A DNA stretch of 64,000 nt. Source: Micromonospora sp. BL4. Its GTDB lineage: Bacteria; Actinomycetota; Actinomycetes; Mycobacteriales; Micromonosporaceae. Position 1 is the stretch's first letter. Each line of letters opens with the position of its first letter. The position numbers and the translations under genes are program-made. A model generated the notes under the pieces. It had not been told where the DNA came from, did not search any database, and worked only from the letters and a program-made list of their open reading frames with translations. The stretch covers positions 1-64,000 of the forward strand of contig NZ_RCVJ01000155.1 in the NCBI RefSeq assembly GCF_003667505.1. The letters are read 5' to 3'. Positions 34,213-42,529 of this stretch are shown here, piece after piece.

Positions 34213-34372
34213 GCTGCACCTCGCCGATGAGCCCCTTGATCATGCCGCTCGATTCTGCCTCGCCGGCGCCAGCGCCACCAGACCCGGCCGGGGCGGACGG
34301 CCTCGTGCGCCCCGTTGCACAGGGGCTGACCCGGCACCTCGCCGCGATCGCGACCACCGCCGGTGGAGGCGT

Positions 34373-34378
34373 TATCCT
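34373..34378 (+). promoter_or_regulatory. -10 box of a leaderless promoter for the gene at 34385
   Basis: TATCCT lies exactly 6 nt before GTG 34385 with no ribosome-binding site. Confidence 0.55.
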
Positions 34379-34384
34379 GCGCCG

Positions 34385-34939
34385 GTGGACGTCACGGCGG
34401 AGGGTGCGCGGCTGGCCGCCGACCTGGGCCGCTGGCTGGACGACCTGACCTTCGTCGACCTGGACACCGACGAGGTCACCGCGCGGGTGATCGACGCGGT
34501 GGTGGGATGGGCCGAGGCCCAGGGCTGGCGGGTCTACCGGCGCGCGCCCAGCGTTCTGCCGTTGCCACCGCCACTGGAGCAGCGGCACTCCGTCCTCGAC
34601 GTGGCCTGTGCCCGCCCCGGCGGCCCGCCGGTGGTCGTGGAGGTCGACCACACCGACCGGGCGCGGACGGTGCAGAAGCTGCGGGCCGAGGCGGACGCCG
34701 GGCGTATCCCGATCTGGGTGCGCTGGGGCGTCGGCCGTTTCGCCGCGCCACCACCGCCGGTGCTGATGGTGACCTGCGAGGTGACCCGGCGCGCCGCGCC
34801 GGCGGGGCGCGGGCGGCTGCACAGCCGGACCGGCGACCGCCCCGCGCCGACGCACTCCATCGGCGGCGGCACGGCGGCCGCCCAGGCGCTGCCCATCCCG
34901 CTGACCGACCCGGTTACGGACGCGGTTGAGGGCACCTGA
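34385..34939 (+). CDS. Hypothetical protein with nuclease-like core
   Basis: A 184-aa protein with no family I can name. Its middle reads VLDVACARPGGPPVVVEVDHTDRARTVQKLRAEADAG, then IPIWVRWG. An acidic residue on one strand, an E-x-D on the next, and a Lys on the following helix resemble the PD-(D/E)XK restriction-like fold; this is inference only. The C-terminal 40 residues look disordered. A TATCCT box 6 nt before the GTG indicates leaderless transcription. Its 3' end contains the first SARP operator of the next gene. Confidence 0.6.
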   Translation: MDVTAEGARLAADLGRWLDDLTFVDLDTDEVTARVIDAVVGWAEAQGWRVYRRAPSVLPLPPPLEQRHSVLDVACARPGGPPVVVEVDHTDRARTVQKLRAEADAGRIPIWVRWGVGRFAAPPPPVLMVTCEVTRRAAPAGRGRLHSRTGDRPAPTHSIGGGTAAAQALPIPLTDPVTDAVEGT

Positions 34940-34954
34940 AGCGAATCGTAAGCG
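34926..34954 (+). promoter_or_regulatory. Putative SARP operator upstream of the RibD-like gene
   Basis: Three heptamers at an 11-bp period: TTGAGGG (34926-34932), TGAAGCG (34937-34943) and GTAAGCG (34948-34954), each separated by 4 bp. A CACAGT hexamer begins 8 bp after the last repeat, the canonical SARP promoter geometry. It is almost the same as the element at 38628-38656 beside the SARP gene. Confidence 0.6.
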
Positions 34955-35012
34955 CGGACCGGCACAGTTCTGGGTGTCACCGGAGAACACGACCGACAGC
35001 CAGGAGATTCCG

Positions 35013-35567
35013 ATGCGCAAGCTCATCAACTCGACCTACATCACCCTCGACGGCGTCATCGAGAACCCCATGTGGACCGCGCCGTACTTCGAGGAGGAGG
35101 CCGCCAGCCTCGCCGGCGAACAGACCAACGCCGCGGACGCGATGCTGATGGGCCGGGCCACCTACGACGGCATGTCCGTCGCCTGGCCGAGCATGGACGA
35201 GAACGACCCGACCACCGGCGCGGCGTACTTCAACAACGTCAAGAAGTACGTCGCCTCGACCACCCTGACCAACCCCACCTGGAACAACACCGAGGTGCTC
35301 CAGGGCGACCTGGTCGAGGCGGTCACCAAGCTCAAGGCCCAGGAGGGCAAGGACATCATCCAGTACGGCTACGGCTCGGTCACCGCGCAACTGGTCCGGG
35401 CGGGACTGGTGGACGAGGTCCGGTTCTGGATCCACCCCGTGCTGGAGGGCGGCCCCAGCCTGACGAGCCCCCTGACGGACTTCAAGGCGTCGTTCGAGCT
35501 GATCGACACCCGCGTGCACAAGAACGGCGTGATCATCGCCTCGTACCGGCCGAAGACGGCCGGCTGA
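35013..35567 (+). CDS. Dihydrofolate reductase-fold (RibD C-terminal domain) protein
   Basis: A 184-aa RibD_C/DHFR-like protein. NSTYITLDGVIENP at the N-terminus, ADAMLMGRATYDGM with the conserved GRxTY, IIQYGYGSVTAQLV and VRFWIHPVLEGG mark the fold. It should bind NADPH; its substrate is unknown. An AGGAGA site lies upstream of ATG 35013; the longer frame to 34926 crosses the promoter. The SARP-type operator at 34926-34954 predicts control by the convergent regulator gene. Confidence 0.88.
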   Translation: MRKLINSTYITLDGVIENPMWTAPYFEEEAASLAGEQTNAADAMLMGRATYDGMSVAWPSMDENDPTTGAAYFNNVKKYVASTTLTNPTWNNTEVLQGDLVEAVTKLKAQEGKDIIQYGYGSVTAQLVRAGLVDEVRFWIHPVLEGGPSLTSPLTDFKASFELIDTRVHKNGVIIASYRPKTAG

Positions 35568-35575
35568 CCACCGAA

Positions 35576-38500
35576 TCAGAGCTGAGCCCGGGCCTCGCCC
35601 GGGCTCAGCTCCGCGCCCTCGGCGACCAGCGCGTCGAAGCGTTCCCGCCCCAGGGCGGCCAGCACGCGGTCGCTCACCCGGTCGATGTCGTCGCGTTCCG
35701 CCGGGGCGGCCGGGGCCTGCGCGGCGAGCCGGGCGGCGGCCGCGGCGCCCAGCAGTCGGGCGGCGACCTCCGGGGAGCGCACCGCCGATGCCATCCCCTC
35801 CAGGGGGCTGACCGCATCCCGTGGGGTCGCCATCGCCTGGGCGGCCTCGAACGCCTCGATGTGCAGGGCCAGCGCCGCATCCGGGTCGCCGGCCTGCTCG
35901 ACCGCGTAGCCCAGCTCGACCAGGATCATCGGCAGGTACAGGGCGGGCTGGGTCTCCGCGCGGCCCTGTTCGACGAGGTGGGTGAGGTGGGGGACGGCCA
36001 CGTCGAGCTTGCCGTCGCGGCGGGCGGCCAACCCCAGGCTCATCTCCGCGAAGACCAGCGCACTGGGCATGCCCTGCTCCACGGCCAGCTGGTATGCGCG
36101 TTCGGCCAGCTCCCGGCCCTGCGCGTAGTCGCGGGTCTGCACGGCCAGCCAGGCCAACCAGGACAGCTCGCTGCACACCTGCGGCCACAGCGCCAGCTCC
36201 TCCGCCCAGCGCAGCCCCTCCCGGTGCAGGGCGGCGGCCCGCTCGTGCTCGCCGCGCATGTCGGCCAGCCCACCCACCCATTCAATCGCCTGGAGCCGTC
36301 CCCACCGGTCACCGAGGTCCGCGAACAGCTCAGCGCTGCGGGTCGCGGCGTATTCCAGCGTGGCCTGGTCACCGTTGGCGTGCGCGATCATCGCCCGGGA
36401 GCTGAGCACCGCAGCCTCGGTCCACGGATCGGCGGAGGCGGCGGGAAGCAGCTCCGACGCCAGAGCCAGGTCGCTGTAACCGATCACCGCGTTGGCCGCG
36501 AACCAGGCACCGCGGCCGTCCGGATCGCCGGCCAACGCGGCCCGGAGCTCGGCCGGCACGATCGGGTCACCCTGCGACAGCGCGAAACCGACCCGCCAGG
36601 GCGCGGCCCGGGACTCCTGCGTCGCGTCACCCGGCACCGCCAGCGCCCGCCGCGCCTCGGTGAGCCGCCCGCGCAGATACCAGTACCAGCTCAACGCGAT
36701 GGCCAGCCGCAGTCCGCCGCCGTGGACCAGCGCCGTGCGCAGGTTCGCCGTCTCCGCGTCGAGCAGGGCCAGCCACCGCTGCTGGTCGGCGCCGCGCAGC
36801 TGCGGGTCCGCGCGTTCGGCCAGCTCGGTGTAGTACGCGGCGTGCCGCGCGCGTACCTCGTCGGCGTCGGTGAGGCGGTCCAGGCAGAACGCGGCGACCG
36901 ATTCGAGCAGCCGGTAGCGCGGCTGCACGCCGGAGTCGTCCAGCACCACCAGCGACCGGTCCACCAGCCGGGCCAACGTGTCCAGATCGGTCTGGCAGAC
37001 CCGCTCGGCGGCCTCCGGGGTGCAGCCGTCCCGGAACACCGCCAGCCGTGCGAGCACCACCCGGTCGGCCTCGTCGAGCAGGTCCCAGCTCCAGCCGATC
37101 ACCGCGGTCAGCGTCCGCTGTCGCGGCGGCACGTCCCGTTGCTGGGTGGTGAGCAGCCGGAACCGGTCGTCCAGCCGGTCCACCACCCCGCGCACACCGA
37201 GCGCGCGGACCCGGGTCGCCGCCAACTCCAGCGCCAGCGGCAGGCCGTCGAGGCGGCGGCAGAGTTGCGCCACCACGGGAGCGGTCCGGCCGTCGAGGCG
37301 GAAAGCCCGCTGCTGCGCGGCGGCGCGGGCGGTGAACAACCGGGCCGCCGGCGAGCGCCGGACCGCGTCCAGGTCGCCGCCCTCCGGCACGGACAGCGGG
37401 GGTACCTCCCAGAGCAGTTCCCCGGTGAGGCCGAGCGGCTCCCGGCTGGTGGCGAGCACCCGCACCCCGGGCGCGTCGCGCAGCAGCCGGACCACCAGGT
37501 CGGCGACCGGCTCGATCACGTGCTCGCAGTTGTCCAGCACGAGCAGCAGGTGTCGGTGTCGCAGCGCGGCGGTGAGCCGGTCGGCGGCGGACAGGCTCGC
37601 GCCCGCGGCCTCGCGGGTGTCCAGCGCGCCGAGCACCTGCTCGGCGACGCGCGGGTCGCCGGCGGGCAGCGGGGCCAGCTCGACCAGGTGGACACCGTCC
37701 GGGAGGGACTGCGCGCGGGCCGCCTCGGTGGCCAGCCGGGTCTTGCCGACACCGCCCGGCCCGACCAGCGTGACCAGCCGCTGCCGCCCCAGCAGGGCCC
37801 GCAGCTCGGTCAGCGCCTCGGCCCGTCCGACCAGCTCGTCCAGCTGCGCCGGGAGGCTGTTGCGGATGATCGCGGTCTTCGGCGGCGCGCTCAGGCCGGC
37901 GTCCTGTTCGAGGATCCGGCGGTGCAGGGCGACCAGCTCCGGCCCGGGGTCGAGGCCCAGCTCGTCGGCGAGCCGGTCGCGCAGCTCGGCGTAGCTGTCC
38001 AACGCCTCGGACTGGCGGCCGGCCGCGTAGAGGGCGCGTAGCTGCACCGCCCGCAGGCCCTCCCGCAGCGGATGCCGGGCAACCAGCTCCGCCAGGTCGG
38101 CGGCGACCAGGTCATGCTCGCCCCGGAGCACCCGAGCCTCGGCCAGCCGCTCGTGCACGGTGAGGCGCTGCTCGGCGAGCCGGGTCGCCTCCGCGCGGAC
38201 GAACTCGGCGTCGGCCACGTCGGCGTACGCCTCGCCGCGCCACAGCTTGAGGGCCTCGGTCAGCCGCTCGACATCGGTGCACCGGGCCAGTTCGGCGAAC
38301 CGGTCGGCGTCGATCGCGTCGGCCCGCAGCAGGTACCCGGGCGGCCGGGACTCGATCATCTCGCGGGCGCCCGGCTCGGCATCGTTGAGCGCCTTGCGCA
38401 GCTGCGACACCCGCACCTGGAGGGCGCCGGCGGGATTGGCGGGCGCGTCGTCGCCCCACAGGTCGTCGATGAGGCGGTCCGTCGAGATCACCTGGTTGCG

Positions 38501-38617
38501 GTTGGTCAGCAGGTCGGCGAGCAGCGCCCGTACCTTGGCGCCGGGCACCACCACCGGCTCGCCGGCGTCGGTGGTGACGGCGAGCGGTCCGAGCACCCCG
38601 AACTGCACGGCGGTCAT
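35576..38617 (-). CDS. AfsR/SARP-family transcriptional regulator (BTAD, NB-ARC, TPR)
   Basis: A 1013-aa regulator. The N-terminal OmpR-like DNA-binding domain (about 1-95: FGVLGPLAVTTDAGEPVVVPGAKVRALLADLL) is followed by the bacterial transcriptional activation domain (about 100-245). An NB-ARC ATPase follows, with Walker A LVGPGGVGKTRLA near 290 and LLLVLDNCEH as Walker B, then a long helical TPR-like region (about 600-1010). Such proteins activate secondary-metabolite or accessory genes, often with nucleotide-dependent control. Matching triple-heptamer operators lie before the divergent hydrolase (60 bp away) and before the RibD-like gene at its other end, predicting a small local regulon. 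Confidence 0.93.
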   Translation of the reverse strand: MTAVQFGVLGPLAVTTDAGEPVVVPGAKVRALLADLLTNRNQVISTDRLIDDLWGDDAPANPAGALQVRVSQLRKALNDAEPGAREMIESRPPGYLLRADAIDADRFAELARCTDVERLTEALKLWRGEAYADVADAEFVRAEATRLAEQRLTVHERLAEARVLRGEHDLVAADLAELVARHPLREGLRAVQLRALYAAGRQSEALDSYAELRDRLADELGLDPGPELVALHRRILEQDAGLSAPPKTAIIRNSLPAQLDELVGRAEALTELRALLGRQRLVTLVGPGGVGKTRLATEAARAQSLPDGVHLVELAPLPAGDPRVAEQVLGALDTREAAGASLSAADRLTAALRHRHLLLVLDNCEHVIEPVADLVVRLLRDAPGVRVLATSREPLGLTGELLWEVPPLSVPEGGDLDAVRRSPAARLFTARAAAQQRAFRLDGRTAPVVAQLCRRLDGLPLALELAATRVRALGVRGVVDRLDDRFRLLTTQQRDVPPRQRTLTAVIGWSWDLLDEADRVVLARLAVFRDGCTPEAAERVCQTDLDTLARLVDRSLVVLDDSGVQPRYRLLESVAAFCLDRLTDADEVRARHAAYYTELAERADPQLRGADQQRWLALLDAETANLRTALVHGGGLRLAIALSWYWYLRGRLTEARRALAVPGDATQESRAAPWRVGFALSQGDPIVPAELRAALAGDPDGRGAWFAANAVIGYSDLALASELLPAASADPWTEAAVLSSRAMIAHANGDQATLEYAATRSAELFADLGDRWGRLQAIEWVGGLADMRGEHERAAALHREGLRWAEELALWPQVCSELSWLAWLAVQTRDYAQGRELAERAYQLAVEQGMPSALVFAEMSLGLAARRDGKLDVAVPHLTHLVEQGRAETQPALYLPMILVELGYAVEQAGDPDAALALHIEAFEAAQAMATPRDAVSPLEGMASAVRSPEVAARLLGAAAAARLAAQAPAAPAERDDIDRVSDRVLAALGRERFDALVAEGAELSPGEARAQL

Positions 38618-38627
38618 CCTAGCCTCG

Positions 38628-38656
38628 GTAAGGTCACCTGAAGCCGACCGTAAGCG
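38628..38656 (+). promoter_or_regulatory. Putative SARP operator between the regulator and the alpha/beta hydrolase
   Basis: Heptamers GTAAGGT (38628-38634), TGAAGCC (38639-38645) and GTAAGCG (38650-38656) repeat every 11 bp. CACCCT, a weak -10, begins 8 bp after the last repeat and 6 nt before ATG 38677, implying a leaderless, activator-dependent promoter. Confidence 0.6.
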
Positions 38657-38676
38657 CTGCGGCGCACCCTGTGGTC

Positions 38677-39432
38677 ATGGACATCCACCACGAGGAACAC
38701 GGCAGCGGCGGCGGTCGCCCGCTGGTGCTGATCCACGGCGCGCTCTCGGCCATCGGCACCTCGTTCGGCACGGTCCTGCCGCTCCTGGCGAAGACCCGAC
38801 GGGTGATCGCGGTCGAGTTGCAGGCACACGGCCGCACGCCGGATGTCGACCGCCCGATGACCGTGGAGCATTTCGCCGCCGACGTGGTTCAGTTGCTCGA
38901 CCGGCTCGGCGTCGCGCGGGCGGACGTGTTCGGGTGGAGCATGGGCGCCGCGGTGGCCCTGCGCCTGGGCACCGACCACGCCGCCCGGGTCGGCCGGCTG
39001 GTGCTCGCCTCGGTGAGCTTCGACGAGGCGGGTCTGCATCCCGGGCTGCTCGACGGGATCCAGGACCTGCGACCGGAGCACCTGCACGGCTCGGAGTTCC
39101 ACGAGGAGTACCTGCGGACCGCGCCGGACCCGGCGGGCTGGGCCAACCTGGTCACCAAGATGAAGGTGCTGGACGCGAACCTGCCGCGGTGGACCCCCGA
39201 GCAGATCGCAGCCCTCGCCGCGCCCACCATGATCGTGCTGGCCGACGCGGACATCGTGCAGCCCGAGCACGCGGTGCGGATGTTCCGGCTGCTCGGCGGC
39301 GCGGTGCCCGGTGATCTGACCGGTCTGCCGGCCTGCCGGTTGGCCATCCTGCCCGGCACCACCCACACGTCGATCCCACAGCGCGCCGACTGGCTGGCCC
39401 CGATGATCGACGAGTTCCTGGACGACGCCTAG
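38677..39432 (+). CDS. Alpha/beta hydrolase
   Basis: A 251-aa alpha/beta hydrolase. The oxyanion region is LIHGALS (HG near residue 20), the nucleophile Ser88 lies in GWSMGAA (GxSxG with Trp), an Asp lies in LADADIVQPE, and the His in GTTHTS near the C-terminus. It resembles small-molecule esterase/lactonase-type members. ATG 38677 is chosen because it lies 6 nt after the CACCCT box; GTG 38671 is in frame but less likely. The adjacent SARP operator predicts that it is activated by the neighbouring regulator. Confidence 0.88.
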   Translation: MDIHHEEHGSGGGRPLVLIHGALSAIGTSFGTVLPLLAKTRRVIAVELQAHGRTPDVDRPMTVEHFAADVVQLLDRLGVARADVFGWSMGAAVALRLGTDHAARVGRLVLASVSFDEAGLHPGLLDGIQDLRPEHLHGSEFHEEYLRTAPDPAGWANLVTKMKVLDANLPRWTPEQIAALAAPTMIVLADADIVQPEHAVRMFRLLGGAVPGDLTGLPACRLAILPGTTHTSIPQRADWLAPMIDEFLDDA

Positions 39433-39442
39433 GCGGTGGCTC

Positions 39443-39892
39443 CTATTCGGATCTGCGGCGGACCGCCGCGAGCATGCGCCGCACGCCGATCACATGGCCG
39501 CCCGATGTCAGGAGGAGTTGTCGGTACAGGCCGCCGGCCAGGCCGGGGAAGGCGGCTCGCGTCTCGGCCCGCAGCCGTGACCGGCCCGCACCGACGGCAT
39601 CGAGGCGGAAGATCAGCGCGTAGGTCGAGAACCGATGGCTGCCGCGCAGCGCCAGTTCCTGACCGGGGATCGCGGTGACCACCCGGAAGCCGGGGAACGT
39701 CGAGCCTTCGGCGAGCGGCCGTGGCCCGGACATGCCCGGGTCGGCGGCACCCACCAGGCGCGCGTAGCTGGCCATGCCGGGCCGGGAGAAGGACTTCTCG
39801 ACGATGTCCGCCAGGTGGGGCCAGACCTCGACGGTCTCCGCCGCGATGACCGTGGCGTGCTCGTCCAGGTGGGGCAATGAGTCGATCCGCAT
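39443..39892 (-). CDS. SRPBCC-like (polyketide cyclase-like) protein
   Basis: A 149-aa protein with the helix-grip pattern: TVIAAETVEVWPHLADIV, with a conserved WPxLAD, starts the fold. Strands around FPGFRVVTAIPGQELALRGSHRFSTYALIFRLDAV and a long C-terminal helix (RQLLLTSGGHVIGVRRML) complete it. Proteins of this type bind hydrophobic ligands; this function is unknown. The start is ATG 39892 with GGGAGG 6 nt upstream. It converges on the alpha/beta hydrolase and is divergent from the secreted beta-helix gene. Confidence 0.7.
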   Translation of the reverse strand: MRIDSLPHLDEHATVIAAETVEVWPHLADIVEKSFSRPGMASYARLVGAADPGMSGPRPLAEGSTFPGFRVVTAIPGQELALRGSHRFSTYALIFRLDAVGAGRSRLRAETRAAFPGLAGGLYRQLLLTSGGHVIGVRRMLAAVRRRSE

Positions 39893-40030
39893 CAGCACCT
39901 CCCCGCTGCGCCGTCCATTCTCACCCGACCGGATCGAAGTTCGTTGTCCGTGGTCATGGCGTGCGGCGGATTTACCAGGTAGAAACATGCCGACCCCTTC
40001 GCGCCGGCCCGCTTGCGGCCGGAGGGTCCA

Positions 40031-40042
40031 GAGAGCGCTCTC
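40031..40042. promoter_or_regulatory. CebR/CelR-like palindromic operator
   Basis: GAGAGCGCTCTC is a perfect 12-bp palindrome 50 bp before the secreted beta-helix gene. It shares the central GAGCGCTC of the LacI-family cellulose-utilisation operator TGGGAGCGCTCCCA, so control by a CebR-like repressor is inferred. Confidence 0.45.
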
Positions 40043-40092
40043 ACCGCCCCAGCTGGCCGGCACTCCTCCGACCAGCGGAGAGGACGAACCGC

Positions 40093-41967
40093 ATGACAAC
40101 CCAGCCCCGACGGGTACGCCGGAGAACCGGTCGCACCCTCTTCCTCGTGGTCGTGCTGACCGCCGCCGTCACGACGACCAGCACCGCCGCCACCGCCGGG
40201 CGGCCGGCGCACGGCGCCCCGGACTTCGGGCCCAACGTCACCATCTTCGACCCGAGCATGCCGGTCACCGAGATCCAGCAGACGCTGGACGCGGCCCACG
40301 CCCGGCAGGTCGACAACGAGATGGGCACCGCGCGGCACGCCTTCCTGTTCAAGCCGGGTACGTACGGGACGGCCGAGCAGCCGTTGCAGGCCAAGGTCGG
40401 CTACTACACCGAGGTGTCCGGCCTGGGCGCCTCACCCACCGACGTCACCGTCAACGGCAAGATCGAGGTGTACAACCGCTGCCTGGCCGACGGCGGCACC
40501 GGCAACTGCCTCGCGTTGGTCAACTTCTGGCGCACCCTGTCCAACCTGTCGCTCACCATCAACGCGGCCGGCCAGGACGGCTGCCGGTCGTCGGCGAACT
40601 TCTGGGCGGTGTCCCAGGCGGTGTCCATGCGCCGCCTGAACATCAACGGCGGCGGGCTCTCGCTGATGGACTACTGCACCGCGGGCCCGCAGTACGCCAG
40701 CGGCGGCTTCATCGCCGACTCGCGGCTGCCGGCCACCACGAACGGGTCGCAGCAGCAGTGGCTGACCCGCAACAGCGAGGTCGGCAGCTGGTCCAACGCG
40801 GTGTGGAACCAGGTCTTCGCGGGGGTCGAGGGCGCGCCGGACGACGCCTCCTTCCCCGACCCGCCCTACACGACGTTGGAGAGCACCCCGCTGAGCCGGG
40901 AGAAGCCGTACCTCTTCGTGGACGGCAAGGGCCGATACAACGTCCGGGTGCCCGCCGCGCAGCGGAACAGCCGGGGCGTCTCCTGGGCCGACGGCATGAC
41001 GCCGGGGCGGACGATACCGATCCGCGACTTCTTCATCGCCAAGCCGTCGGACCCGGTGCACGTCATCAACAGCCAGCTCGCGCGGGGCAAGCACCTCCTG
41101 CTCACCCCGGGCACGTACGACATCGCGCGCAGCATCGAGGTGCGGCGTGCCAACACGGTGGTGCTCGGCATCGGCCACGCCACCCTCACGGCGGTGAACG
41201 GCGCCATCCCGCTGGACGTCGCCGGCGTCCCCGGTGTCGTCGTCGCCGGCGTCACGATCGACGCCGGTCGGGTCGAGTCACCGGTGCTGCTGCGGGTGGG
41301 TCGGCAGCACGGCCGCAACGCCAGCAGCGCGGCCAACCCGACCACGCTGTCCGACGTGTACTTCCGGGTCGGCGGCCCGCACATCGGCCGGACGAACACG
41401 GCGCTGGAGGTCAACAGCGACAACGTGCTCATCGACCACACCTGGGTGTGGCGCGGCGACCACGGCATCGAGGGCTTCACCGAGGGCGTCAACGGCGACA
41501 CGGATCGCTGGCGGACCAACACCGGCCGCTACGGCGCCGTCATCAACGGCGACCATGTGACCGCGACCGGCCTGTTCGTCGAGCACTTCCAGCGGTACAA
41601 CACCGTCTGGAACGGCGAGCACGGCACGACGGTCCTCTACCAGAACGAGCTGCCGTACGACCCGCCGACGCAGGCGGACTGGATGCACGGTGGCGTCGAG
41701 GGCTGGGCCGGCTACAAGGTCGGCGACCGGGTGCGGCACCACACCCTGTACGGCGGCGGGGTCTACGTCTTCAACCAGAACAATCCGTCGATCCACACCG
41801 AGAACGGCTTCGAGGTCCCGGTCACCCCGGGCGTACGGCTGCACCACATCATGACCGTCAACCTCAGCGCCGGCACGATCGACCACGTGGTCAACGGCGT
41901 CGGCGACGCGGCCGACATGACCAAGGTGGGCGCGCCGGTCTACGTCACGCAGTACCCGACTCCGTAG
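40093..41967 (+). CDS. Secreted right-handed beta-helix protein (GH55/pectate-lyase-like)
   Basis: A 624-aa exported protein. An Arg-rich signal peptide (about 1-38) is followed by a long domain rich in short beta-strand coils: TIFDPSMPVTEIQQTLDAAHARQ, a pectate-lyase_3-like opening, then HAFLFKPGTYG and repeats such as NTVVLGIGHATLTAVNGAIPLDVAGVPGVVVAGVTID. Close homologues are often labelled adenylyl cyclase, for which I see no motif. A polysaccharide lyase or beta-1,3-glucanase role is more plausible. A GAGAGCGCTCTC operator lies upstream and a terminator hairpin downstream. Confidence 0.75.
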   Translation: MTTQPRRVRRRTGRTLFLVVVLTAAVTTTSTAATAGRPAHGAPDFGPNVTIFDPSMPVTEIQQTLDAAHARQVDNEMGTARHAFLFKPGTYGTAEQPLQAKVGYYTEVSGLGASPTDVTVNGKIEVYNRCLADGGTGNCLALVNFWRTLSNLSLTINAAGQDGCRSSANFWAVSQAVSMRRLNINGGGLSLMDYCTAGPQYASGGFIADSRLPATTNGSQQQWLTRNSEVGSWSNAVWNQVFAGVEGAPDDASFPDPPYTTLESTPLSREKPYLFVDGKGRYNVRVPAAQRNSRGVSWADGMTPGRTIPIRDFFIAKPSDPVHVINSQLARGKHLLLTPGTYDIARSIEVRRANTVVLGIGHATLTAVNGAIPLDVAGVPGVVVAGVTIDAGRVESPVLLRVGRQHGRNASSAANPTTLSDVYFRVGGPHIGRTNTALEVNSDNVLIDHTWVWRGDHGIEGFTEGVNGDTDRWRTNTGRYGAVINGDHVTATGLFVEHFQRYNTVWNGEHGTTVLYQNELPYDPPTQADWMHGGVEGWAGYKVGDRVRHHTLYGGGVYVFNQNNPSIHTENGFEVPVTPGVRLHHIMTVNLSAGTIDHVVNGVGDAADMTKVGAPVYVTQYPTP

Positions 41968-41984
41968 GGGTCTCGGGCGTACCG

Positions 41985-42021
41985 AGCGGGGGTCGGAGCC
42001 GGCGCGGCTCCGGCCCCCGCT
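41985..42021 (+). terminator. Terminator after the beta-helix gene
   Basis: A 16-bp stem with one mismatch (41985-42000 with 42006-42021) and a 5-nt loop lies 18 bases after the stop codon. Outer pairing of TCGGG with CCCGA can extend it. Confidence 0.75.
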
Positions 42022-42070
42022 GTCGTACCCCGAGCGGGCCGAAGCGAGATTCCGGGCCCGCGGTCTTGAA

Positions 42071-42091
42071 TTCCTATCGATCCGATAGGAA
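42071..42091. promoter_or_regulatory. LysR-type inverted-repeat operator before the leader peptide
   Basis: TTCCTATCG and CGATAGGAA form a perfect 9-bp inverted repeat around ATC, 10 bp before the leader-peptide ATG. Such long AT-richer palindromes are typical of LysR-type regulators; YeiH exporters are often controlled by a LysR protein (YeiE/CysB type). None is encoded adjacent here. Confidence 0.5.
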
Positions 42092-42100
42092 AATAGGCGA

Positions 42101-42193
42101 ATGCCGGTCGGTTCGTTCCTCACCTCGCGTCGGGTCGTGGACCTGATGCGGGTCGCCTCCGCGCTCTGTCCCGGCTCGCCGGCGACCGCCTGA
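42101..42193 (+). CDS. Putative 30-aa cysteine-responsive leader peptide
   Basis: ATG 42101 to TGA 42193 encodes MPVGSFLTSRRVVDLMRVAS followed by ALCPGSPATA. The TSRR-VDL-R-ASALC pattern matches the small putative leader peptides found upstream of sulfur-assimilation and sulfonate-transport genes in Streptomyces and relatives. They are thought to couple cysteine supply (the late Cys codon, TGT) to expression downstream. Here it precedes the 48-aa membrane peptide and the YeiH exporter by 189 bp, which fits sulfur control of that operon. Its ribosome-binding site is weak (AGGCGA). Confidence 0.7.
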   Translation: MPVGSFLTSRRVVDLMRVASALCPGSPATA

Positions 42194-42382
42194 GCGTCCC
42201 GCCGCCCGCACACCCGCACGCCCGCACACCCGCTCGGCCCGCCGCGACGTCGTCGCGCGGGCCCGTGGCCCATCCCGGCCCTCGCGCCACACGCCGCCTG
42301 TCGCGGCCCTCGCGCGTCCCCGTCTCGCCCCGCAGTCGATCCCGCCATGCCCGGATCGGCCCTTTCCCCTCGGAGGTACGTC

Positions 42383-42529
42383 ATGAGCACTGACCCGTCA
42401 CCGTCCACACCGCCGACAGCCGGGGACTCCCGGCTCGCGTTCAACGAGGACTGGGTGGCGACCGTCCTCGGCCTGGTCCTGCTCGGCCTGGTCCTGCTCG
42501 GGGCGATCCCCGCCGGGCTGGTGCCCTGA
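42383..42529 (+). CDS. 48-aa single-helix membrane protein, N-terminal partner of YeiH
   Basis: A 48-aa peptide with a polar N-terminus (about 1-22) and one hydrophobic helix (WVATVLGLVLLGLVLLGAIP). NEDW immediately before the helix resembles the N-terminal helix that is fused to the exporter domain in many longer YeiH-type proteins, so this looks like a split-off first segment. CGGAGG precedes the ATG by 6 nt. Its stop overlaps the yeiH-like start (TGATG), giving translational coupling and near-equal production. Confidence 0.72.
   Translation: MSTDPSPSTPPTAGDSRLAFNEDWVATVLGLVLLGLVLLGAIPAGLVP

Noticed and set aside
35072..38041. 989-aa plus-strand frame
   Set aside because: It is antisense to the SARP gene, whose domains are unmistakable; the composition is a GC-shadow pattern.
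40093..41967. Annotation as adenylyl cyclase
   Set aside because: No cyclase motif is visible; the signal peptide and beta-helix repeats argue for a glycan-active secreted protein.
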